Positions 56,474-64,000 of a stretch of 64,000 nucleotides of DNA are shown here, one piece after another. The notes under the pieces were generated by a model, which made no database searches, was not told the origin of the DNA, and saw only the letters and a program-made list of their open reading frames with translations. The stretch lies in the NCBI GenBank assembly GCA_018398575.1, contig JAGTXZ010000021.1, positions 620,001 to 684,000 on the forward strand, written 5' to 3'. The translations under genes were made by a program, and so were the position numbers. Positions within the stretch are counted from its first letter, which is position 1. Every line of letters begins with the position of its first letter. The DNA is from Ampelomyces quisqualis (Eukaryota; Ascomycota; Dothideomycetes; Pleosporales; Phaeosphaeriaceae).

Positions 56474-57585
56474 TCAGCGAAAGGCCCCAACTTCTCGACG
56501 CCTAGCAGTTGTCAACATGGATGTAGCTCATCGGCGAGGACGAAACATACCACCATGTTCGAAAGTCCACTGTGCTTACATCGATGCCTAAATGCTGTAA
56601 TGCGCTTGTATCGAGATGACAGTCGTACGGTCTCACGGTGCCATCTTTAGGCTCCTCTGTGGGAGTGAAAGGCTCCATGCCATCCAGTGGCAGGCACATG
56701 ATATCGGCAAACGTCTGACATATTTGCCATTTGGTCATTTGATCCTCCGAACTGAATTGGAGCACGATGGGCAGATCACGATCGCTAGACGAAGACAGCG
56801 TCAGCGTGTGCACACCATGAACACCAAGCCGCTCACCCATTCGAAGCATCAGTATAGAGCTTTGCAATGTCTCGGCATACTCGGCCAACATCCTGGGTGT
56901 TGGTAGGGAAGCGCAACGCATAGTCATCAACCTGAATCTTGGGTTGACCCTGCTCAAGCTGCTGCGCCGCCCAGAATTGTGACATGAGTACATTCACTGC
57001 GCTCTCCTTCGGTTCATCACACGAACCATATAGGATAGGTACTCGTAATATGACGACTTTGTTCTTGTGACCTCCGAATTTCGCAACTTCAATGACACCT
57101 CTTTCACCTTCAAGCTTTGTTTGACCATACATGTTTGGTGGATTTGGAGCCGAACCCGGCCTGTAAGGAGCTTCGCCACGTCTCCCAGAGAACACATAGT
57201 CAGTCGATATGTAGATGAGGAAGATACCTCGAGCTGTCGTAGCTTCCGCTAACGCTCGGCTCGCATCGACATTTAGCGTACGAGCAGCCTCCGGGTCCAC
57301 AGCGCACGAGTCCGGAGAACGATTCGCTGCGCAGTGCACGACGACATCGGGCTTGACTTCATCAAGTACTCGTTGAATTTCCTTACCATCGAGGATGTTG
57401 AGCTTGACAGTGTCCGGCAAAGTGATTCGACTGAGTCCGGTCCCGATCGACTTCCAACTTTCTAGGAAGAATTGTCGCTGCACCTGCCGTCCAAGGAGAC
57501 CGCTGGCTTGCAGAGACCATCAGCCACAGGCACCATGAAAGCTGAGGCGTGCATTACCTCCGATGACAAGGACTGTGCGCGTCAT
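56474..57585 (-). CDS. NAD(P)-dependent reductase, MAT2B/RmlD (dTDP-4-dehydrorhamnose reductase-like) family
   Basis: Short-chain-dehydrogenase-type Rossmann protein. In animals the related MAT2B regulates methionine adenosyltransferase; in bacteria RmlD reduces a sugar nucleotide. Four exons: 57558-57585, 56837-57506, 56551-56784 and 56474-56501, 319 aa. The first exon is only 28 bp and is needed to complete the nucleotide motif (LVIGASGLLGRQV). Seen next: VKPDVVVHCAANRSPD, the catalytic STDYVFSG and YGQTKLEGE (YxxxK), VVILRVPILYG, and SSEDQMTKWQICQTFAD near the end. The last exon encodes RREVGAFR and stops. The window also contains SAM decarboxylase, but no functional link is claimed. The exact substrate is unknown. 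Confidence 0.9.
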
Positions 57586-57831
57586 GTTGCTTGTGACAAA
57601 TACAGAACACGCGTCTGAATGATGATGCGAAGGAACGGAGTCGTCGCCGTGTACTCCGTATTGTCATGTACGTGATGTGAAGCTCCAGGAACCAAAGGGC
57701 TTCGTCCTGGACCGTGCGGTATCACGTGCATCGAACCGCCGCTAGTATGGAGCCCGGTCGCGATCCCGTGACCGCTCACCTGCCGCGAACTCGCGGATTG
57801 TTGGACCAATTCGGAACATAACACAACAGCC

Positions 57832-58797
57832 ATGTCTACCATAACGCAACAAGCTTCTCAAAGCTCGTATCCGTATGTAAAGTCTACTGTACTGTCAGGG
57901 CAGAGCCCGAGTAACATTGAACAGTCCTGTCTTACCCAAGGACTTCAACGCCAACCAGCCCAAGACTATCCGACTGTATCCTCTCAGCAACTACACATTC
58001 GGCACCAAGGATGGCCAGCCAGAAGAAGATCCTTCGGTGCTTGCGCGACTAAAGCGCCTCGAAGAACACTACCAAGAACATGGAATGCGCCGGACATGCG
58101 AAGGCATACTGGTCTGTCACGAGCACAACCACCCTCACATTCTCATGTTGCAGATTGCAAATGCTTTCTTCAAGCTGTATGTCACCCGCATAATACAACG
58201 AGGCAGCTCTGACGCCTTGCAGACCCGGCGACTACCTTCGCGCAGAAGACGACGAGATCGAGGGCTTCAAGGCCAGGCTGAATGAGCGCCTCGCGCCTGT
58301 CGGCACGCAATTCACAGGGGAGGGCGTCAACGATGAGTGGCAGGTCGGCGACACATTGGCGCAATGGTGGCGACCAAACTTCGAGACCTTCATGTACCCT
58401 TTCATCCCCGCGCACGTCACAAGGCCGAAAGAGTGCAAGAAGCTCTATTTCATTCAGCTTCCGCGCAGCAGTATGTCCGTCGTCTGTCATGTGGGCAATA
58501 TCTGCTAACATTGCTACAGAGGTACTTAGCGTCCCAAAGAACATGAAGCTTCTTGCCGTCCCTCTGTTCGAATTGTACGACAATACCGCACGATACGGTC
58601 CTCAGCTCTCAGCCATACCTCACCTCCTTTCGCGTTACAACTTCGAGTTCGTGGATGAGGAGGGCAACGTTGCGGCAATGACACCGGGTGTCGGCTCACC
58701 AGACGGCAATGTGCAGACAAAGATTCTGGCAGGAGGAGAAGACACCAAGATGGATGTGAACGGAGATGGCACAGGAAGCGACATCACTTTGTCGTAG
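57832..58797 (+). CDS. mRNA cleavage factor Im 25-kDa subunit (CFIm25, NUDT21/CPSF5)
   Basis: Nuclear RNA-binding subunit that recognises UGUA upstream of poly(A) sites and shapes mRNA 3' ends. It has a Nudix fold without hydrolase activity. Exons 57832-57872, 57925-58176, 58223-58470 and 58520-58797 give 272 aa. Family blocks are TIRLYPLSNYTFGTKDG, RMRR-like segment HGMRRTCEGILVCHEHNHPH, ILMLQIANAFFKLPGDYL, DEWQVGDTLAQWWRPNFET and YPFIPAHVTRPKECKKLYF. The C-terminal 45 residues (Gly/Asp-rich) are a lineage-specific extension. It is divergent from the reductase gene across about 250 bp. Each splice junction restores a conserved block. Confidence 0.95.
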
Positions 58798-59905
58798 ATT
58801 GCTCCCCGTAATCCACATAATTGAGTTGGTCATAGGCGCAATGCATGGGCGGTGTCAGGCGTCCACCAGTCGACCTTGGTCTTTCGTCTTCAGTGCGCCC
58901 ACTCAAGCGTGCTGAACCAGTCCCGCTGGATTTTCTGGAGCGTGCGAAAGTTCCAAGGCGTCAGAAAAGAAGCCAGTCAGTCATGGCTGGGATTGAAGAT
59001 AGCAAAGAGGGATACGAAAGGCGACATATTGGTACTAGGGCCAGGTCGAATCAGGTCTTTTGAGACAGTTTGAGATGCAGGAGAGCATTAATCCCACAAC
59101 GAATACATGTTTCCCATGACGTTGTTGCTGTAGTACTTTCAACGTACTGAAATGCAATGCTGTTCTGGGCCATGCCAATGTTCTACCAGCCCAATTTCTC
59201 TTCAGGCTCTGACGAAACCAGCTTTAAGTGCTAATGCTCTTGAAACACAAGTCTTGACATCATAGTTTGCACAGCTAAAGTCTATATTGTGACCACCCTA
59301 GGCAAGAAATACCTAGTCTTGGCCTGAATGTTACAGAGATATCTGCCTCTTTACATAAAAGTAGGGTGGCTAGACATACTCTTAAACTCTAAGAAATTGT
59401 TCCAAAACAGTAAAATGTTAAAATCTAAGAGGAACAAGGGTGAAGCACAGGACATTACAGATATACAAGAACAGGGTGTGTTAGTAGCAAGTGGAGCAGA
59501 TATGACAGCATAAAGTTCAGGAAGCGTAGGTGGAAGCCTGATCGCAAAGGCTTTCAGTCCAGCAGTTCATCGTCTATATTAGAGTTGTTGAGGCAGCTTC
59601 TCTTTGGGCGCAGAACGCTCTTGCTGTGCTTGCCCATGTGCCAACGTCATGAAAAGTTCCATGCCTCATGTTTGCAAAAACCTTTCAGTCTTCCCAGCCT
59701 TGAGAAGCAGTCCAAAGAAGAAAATTCAGAGACTCTTTAAAAAAACCGCAAAAAGCAAAACCTCGCGGGACCAGTTCTGTGTTAAAGTTAGTCATGCCAT
59801 GTTCAAAGAACGTCACTGTGCTTTGAAGCAAGAAGCTGCACTTACTCTGCAGCACCCTCTTGGCTTGGACGCCAAGTACATTCCCAAATCACATGCAAGT
59901 GAGCT
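58798..59905. other. Intergenic region with an AT-rich stretch
   Basis: About 1.1 kb. No supported gene. The part at about 59270-59520 is AT-rich with a short open frame that shows no motif; it may be a degraded repeat. The rest is ordinary 3' flank. Confidence 0.4.
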
Positions 59906-60441
59906 TCACTCCCAATTGGAGCCACCGGCCCACGCAGCAAAGCGCCTCGCTTCTTGCGGTACTTCGTTCTCCGGGATATATGCCTTTTCGAGGCGATCCT
60001 GTGTGGAGACGGTGATGATCTCCCATCTCTTTGTCCATGTGCCATCTGCCTTCTTCTCGTAGGCGGGCTGGTATGTCGTTCGTGGCTGCGGAGAGATGTC
60101 AACAGATGGGTCTGAGCTATGGCACGAATACGCGTACCTGAATTTCTTGAATGAGCTGCAGTTTCGCAGCTTCGCTGTTGCTGTCATGTTCCTGCTGAGT
60201 TAGCTTCTCTGACTGGTCTATAATCGATCGAGGTGGAACTTACTGGGGTGGTAGGCGTCTGGGTCTTCCTGTGCGGAACTTGCTCCTCGGATAATTCCTG
60301 GTTCGGCTGCTGCTTCTTCTCCGCGGTTGACGTTGGGGCTTTCGTGACATAGCCGCCGCCGGCATGCGTTTTAAACATGCTGCGGAGGTTCATCGCCCCG
60401 GGTTCAGGCTTCCCCGAGCGTTCTGGACGAGACGAGGTCAT
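59906..60441 (-). CDS. Small uncharacterised protein, three exons
   Basis: Not recognised. Exons 60244-60441, 60138-60194 and 59906-60085 join in phase 0 with good signals: GTAAGT and GTACGC donors, a GCTAAC branch and CTCAG and CCGCAG acceptors. The product is 144 aa. The N-terminal 65 residues are Lys/Pro/Thr-rich and probably disordered (KTHAGGGYVTKAPTSTAEKK). The middle exon is an amphipathic helix (SNSEAAKLQLIQEIQ). The C-terminal 60 residues look folded: TTYQPAYEKKADGTWTKRW, then PENEVPQEARRFAAWAGG. The consistent splicing supports a real gene. No function is proposed. Confidence 0.6.
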
Positions 60442-61756
60442 TCCTATACCTGTGAAGAGCTATACTGCTTTTGATGGAGGTGGCTTCAGGTTTTCAAAAG
60501 TGGGAGACGTCGATCAAATAGAGAGGAAGGAGTGGTGGTATAGGACAGCAAGTTTCAACTCCACTCCAGTAATCATTTTATACTCTGCTCTACCTGTGGC
60601 TTAATGTGCCTTCACCTTGGTGGCAAGTATTACCTGCATCTGTATAATTAGCGCCATTTCTTGACCGCTAAAGGGCTGTCTCTCTCACCTTTTAGGCACG
60701 TGCCTGACCAGATGTCTGATAGAGTAGAAGTGACTACCAAATGCTTTGTCACTACGCTTGAGGTGTGAGTAGTTAGTGTTGAGCGAGACAAGCGAATGTC
60801 TTTGGCAGACCTATACTCAGGCTGAGATGCCCATGTGGACAACAGCATCAATGATGAGGCCTGTAATAACCCTAGGAGTCCTATTTGCAGCTAATACAAA
60901 GTAAAATTGCCTTGAACAATCAAGCGAAGCAGGTGGTGCGACTAGAAAGGAAAGTCTCTGCTGCTTTAACCTATCTTCTCAGACGGCTAATCTAGAGCAT
61001 TATGTGTTCTAATACCCGCTTCAAATTTACAGTAGCACCAAGCAAAACCATGCAATGCACCTATACACATCCCTTCTCCCCAACAAGAAGCCCATCCCAA
61101 GCTTCCATGACGCTGAAGTCAGAAATATCAACAGACCACACCCAGACACCCTCGAAACAAGCTCCACCAACAGCTCATCCTCTCATCGCACACCTCAAAA
61201 CCACCAGCCCACAACACACCATATGAAACCACACAGGCCCTGTTCTTCAAACCCCCGAGTCCGCCCTTCACCTACTCCAATCACACAGGTTGATCGATGG
61301 ATTCACTTCCTACACAGCAAAACTCCCCCCCCCCCCTCTTCACGCTCCACGCCTTCCCTCCACCACACGCCTCTTTGTGAAAAAAAAGACGCACGGCTAT
61401 TGACGATGCCCAGAAGCGCGCGACGCTCCGGGGGGACGTGGTGTACTTCAGCAGCAGCAGCAGCAGGGACTTTTTTTCCACCGTGGCGATGTCGATGGGT
61501 GTTGGAGGAGTATGAGATGCGAGTAAGAGAATGAGAACAAGAGAGAGGTATGGGCAAGGAATTTTACGGCGGACGTTCTTGGCACGGGTTTCAAGTCATG
61601 TGGGAGTGCATGTGGCATGTGTACATGTCCAAGGGGTTTCGTTGATTGAGCGTTTTCTATACTTCTGTCTCTTGTTCAAAAAAGAGGGGCGTTGTGGAGA
61701 AACAGAAAAAAAAAGAAGAGAGCTGCTCATGTCACACGCTTTGCCAGACCATCATA
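60442..61756. other. Intergenic region with low-complexity tracts
   Basis: About 1.3 kb. No supported gene. It has a C-run (61326-61338), a CAG-type run (about 61450-61470) and several A-runs. It lies between the small unknown gene's promoter and the SAM decarboxylase 3' end. Confidence 0.4.
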
Positions 61757-63364
61757 TCAATAGAACTCGCCCAATCTCGGCTTGCCGCCCTTCCAGTCGT
61801 CCCTCTCATAGTACCTAAACACAAGATCATACCCGTCCAAATCATGCACAATGCGATCCACCCTCCTGTACCCTGCGATCGCCTCCATCCTTTTAGCCTT
61901 GCTGACTGCTTTGAGCGCCTGCTTTTCATCTTCCGTGGGTTTAGCTTCGAACAGGGTAACGCTAAAACGGCCGGGTTTGAAGATGCCCACGACGTGTTCG
62001 ACTATGTCGGCTGTTTCGCGACCAGATTGGCGGGCGGGGACGTTCGTTTCGAAGCTGGCATAGGAGCAATGAGGCTCGGGCGTGACATGTACAGTGAAGT
62101 AGTGCGTGGCGTCGGAACCTTTCTTGGAACCTACAGGGGCGCCGCCAGGGGCGGGAATGACACCGTTGGCGGAGAAGCCGCAGGGTGTGAAGAGGTATGC
62201 GTCGATGCGGGCGTCGGGGTATTTGGAGGTTGGGTAGACGTCGGCCAAACCGCAGGCTTCAGAAACGACCGTGCCGAGAGTATGGCCCTCAGTAGTCAAT
62301 TCTTCCGGGAAGGTCAGCTCCTCATCAGAGTTCAAGCCCGAGTGGTCAGAGGAAGTCTGCTCAAAGACATCGAAGCTATCGTCCGAGACCTGGGTTGGGG
62401 CAGTTGAAGTGTTGAGCACAGTTGAACCACCGAGACTCTCGCACTTCTCCTCTGGAATAGAGCCGAGGGATTGGATAGCACTCTTGCGTGCCTCACGAGC
62501 CTTCTGGATGTAGCGACCTTCCGCAACCGCACTTGCGTCCTCGAGAAAGAACTGGCGAGCATTCTTCTCATCGAGATCGGTCATCAGAAGCTCCAAGGTC
62601 TCATCTTCCTCTTCATCGGTGAGCTGCTCAGGCAACATGCGCTGAGGGTGGCTCACGTACTTTGTCTCCGTCTCAGGAATCTCGGGCGCCTCGGTACCTG
62701 GGCTGGGCGGTGGGGTCAACTGCGTATCAGGGCCAGTAATGTAGAGGTACCAGTGTTCGGCGTTCATCTTGCCAATCATGTAGGCACTGCCGCCCTGGAA
62801 GCGTTGGTCGAGGAAGCGGACCTCATCTCGCCAGCTGCGGTGGGGTCCTCGCTGCTGATCTGGGTTCAGGAAATTCTTCCTGCTGTAGAAGACGCGGTAG
62901 GGCGCAGCAGCAGGCGCAAGAGCCGAGCCAGGCGCAGGCATCACATAGGGAAAGCCAGCGTCGACGGCAGCAATCTCGAGAAGGCGAGTCAGACCCCAGA
63001 GTAGGGTGGTGGTACCGCAAGTCTTGAGCACAACCTTGTGTGGGAAGACGAACATGCTCGACTCGGATAGGAGATAGGCATCGACATGCTCAGACTCAAT
63101 GACGGAGAGAACCTTGCAGTTGACCAAGTCAAGCATTTCCTTCCAGGTATCAGCGGACACCTTCTTGAGTCCGAGGGGACCAGCCTGGCCCGGCAGGTCG
63201 GTGGCAGACGAGCTGAACCATACTTCGAGGAGCTTCTCCGGACCTTCGAAGGAGTTTGAGGAATCGAGGTCGATTGTAGCCTCCTTGTTGATGGTCAGAT
63301 GCGGCGTTCCCATGTGCGACGACGGAGACGCAGTGTAGTGCAGAGGGATTTCAGTGGCGACCAT
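61757..63364 (-). CDS. SPE2: S-adenosylmethionine decarboxylase proenzyme
   Basis: Makes decarboxylated SAM for spermidine and spermine synthesis. The proenzyme cuts itself to form a pyruvoyl cofactor. The self-processing site is in YLLSESSMFVFPHK: cleavage before the Ser at about residue 102 would leave pyruvate. Other family blocks are SNSFEGPEKLLEVWF near the start, KTCGTTTLLWGLTRLLEIA, RKNFLNPDQQRGPHRSW, MIGKMNAEHWYLYI, and in the C-terminal half YFTVHVTPEPHCSYASFETN. The single-exon protein has 535 aa, longer than animal forms because of an acidic middle insert (about residues 225-350), a normal trait of filamentous fungi. An upstream ATG with a short frame lies in the leader. Confidence 0.95.
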   Translation of the reverse strand: MVATEIPLHYTASPSSHMGTPHLTINKEATIDLDSSNSFEGPEKLLEVWFSSSATDLPGQAGPLGLKKVSADTWKEMLDLVNCKVLSVIESEHVDAYLLSESSMFVFPHKVVLKTCGTTTLLWGLTRLLEIAAVDAGFPYVMPAPGSALAPAAAPYRVFYSRKNFLNPDQQRGPHRSWRDEVRFLDQRFQGGSAYMIGKMNAEHWYLYITGPDTQLTPPPSPGTEAPEIPETETKYVSHPQRMLPEQLTDEEEDETLELLMTDLDEKNARQFFLEDASAVAEGRYIQKAREARKSAIQSLGSIPEEKCESLGGSTVLNTSTAPTQVSDDSFDVFEQTSSDHSGLNSDEELTFPEELTTEGHTLGTVVSEACGLADVYPTSKYPDARIDAYLFTPCGFSANGVIPAPGGAPVGSKKGSDATHYFTVHVTPEPHCSYASFETNVPARQSGRETADIVEHVVGIFKPGRFSVTLFEAKPTEDEKQALKAVSKAKRMEAIAGYRRVDRIVHDLDGYDLVFRYYERDDWKGGKPRLGEFY

Positions 63365-64000
63365 CTCTGGGCTAGCTGGCGTAGCGCGCGGCGTACTTTG
63401 TAGCGGCTCGGTTTGATGGTGCAGTTGTGCGGAGGTTTGGCGGGCTGGTTCTCAAGCGGGGGCGCAGTCTGCTGCTCAGACAAGCAATGCGGTGCTCGCC
63501 TGAGGAGAGAGGCCCACGGGTCACGAGGGTGAAGAGGCTGGCGTTTGCCAGCAGCAGTGTGTGAAGGGCGGGGGGGTTCGACCGTGGTCGATGTTAGGGC
63601 GGTCGGGCGGAGAGGGGGATGAACGAGGCTTTGCGCCGGGAAATGGTGCCAGTCGAGGGTCCTCGCACGACCAGATTCCGATACCCTGGAGAAGTATCGG
63701 GTCCAGCAGACGAGGAGATCTGCTCAGGTGGGGGGTATGGGGGTGGGGAGTGGCGTGGGAGTAGCGCGTGTTATCGAAGCCTGTCCGTGTCAGCGCTGCC
63801 ACTGATGTGTTTGTTGTTCGGTCGTGCAGTTGAGACTCACTTTGCGGGCTTGGACAGGAAGCGTACCAGATCCTCGCGGCGCATGGAAGGTTGAGACGGG
63901 GCGGCGAAAGACGGTCTGCGGGCTGTCACAGCCTATACAGTGTGGGAGGGCGTCGAGGGTAGGTCGGCCAGCGTGACGGTGTGGGTGTGGTAGGGGGCGT
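63365..64000. promoter_or_regulatory. Long SAM decarboxylase leader region at the window edge
   Basis: About 640 bp upstream of the SAM decarboxylase start, with no protein gene on either strand that I can support. Within the first 500 bases upstream on the coding strand the only ATG is at 63884, which starts a short upstream frame. A long leader is usual for genes whose translation responds to polyamines. Confidence 0.5.
63836..63884 (-). promoter_or_regulatory. Candidate upstream open frame in the SAM decarboxylase leader
   Basis: The minus strand reads MRREDLVRFLSKPAK and then stops. Just before the stop is an AA|GTGAGT donor. About 60 nt further, after a GCTGAC branch, comes an ACAG acceptor. 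If spliced, the frame ends two codons later (KLR, stop). Either way a short peptide precedes the main start. Upstream frames are known to control SAM decarboxylase translation by polyamines in other eukaryotes. That this one does so is inference. Confidence 0.4.

Overview
This looks like nuclear DNA of a filamentous ascomycete, most likely a dothideomycete (Pleosporales-type). The genes are compact, with short introns (about 45-150 nt) carrying CTAAC or CTGAC-type branch sites. There is a HET-domain locus, fungus-specific families (DUF3405, DUF3433, an AA11 LPMO), and one block of DNA ruined by C-to-T and G-to-A changes typical of repeat-induced point mutation (RIP). The taxonomic call is inferred from gene style and not proven.

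Region 1 (about 0.9-19.5 kb) is conserved housekeeping DNA: thymidylate kinase (CDC8), the SLX1 resolvase nuclease, a KDM5/Lid2-type H3K4 demethylase, the mitochondrial insertase OXA1, a MIM1/TOM13-like outer-membrane protein, the Cdc48 cofactor SHP1/p47, a DUF3405 membrane protein and two uncharacterised genes. Region 2 (about 19.6-25 kb) holds two tandem paralogues of an F-box-protein-like family (the second lacks its 5' end), a bacterial-looking YdeI/OmpD-associated-type protein and a glutathione S-transferase.

Region 3 (about 25.6-33.1 kb) is gene-free and AT-rich. It is a complete but RIP-destroyed Ty3/gypsy LTR retrotransposon read on the minus strand (LTRs 25753-26051 and 32551-32849, 5-bp target duplication AACAG). 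It sits inside an older terminal-inverted-repeat element flanked by TA. Region 4 (33.5-42.2 kb) is accessory: a TauD-family dioxygenase, an FAD monooxygenase and an MFS importer form a likely three-gene catabolic cluster, followed by a HET-domain pseudogene with two in-frame TAA codons.

Region 5 (42.3-64 kb) returns to mainly conserved genes, mostly on the minus strand: an Mmc1-like mitochondrial protein, calcineurin A (with a GC-AG intron), an AA11 lytic polysaccharide monooxygenase, a large DUF3433 membrane protein, a MAT2B/RmlD-like reductase, the mRNA 3'-processing factor CFIm25 (NUDT21), a small unknown gene and S-adenosylmethionine decarboxylase. The long intergenic stretches carry repeated TACGGAGTA-type motifs and one small hairpin (MITE-like) element at 50840-51028.

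Exon boundaries were worked out by hand from reading frame, splice-site sequence and family conservation. They are predictions without transcript support.
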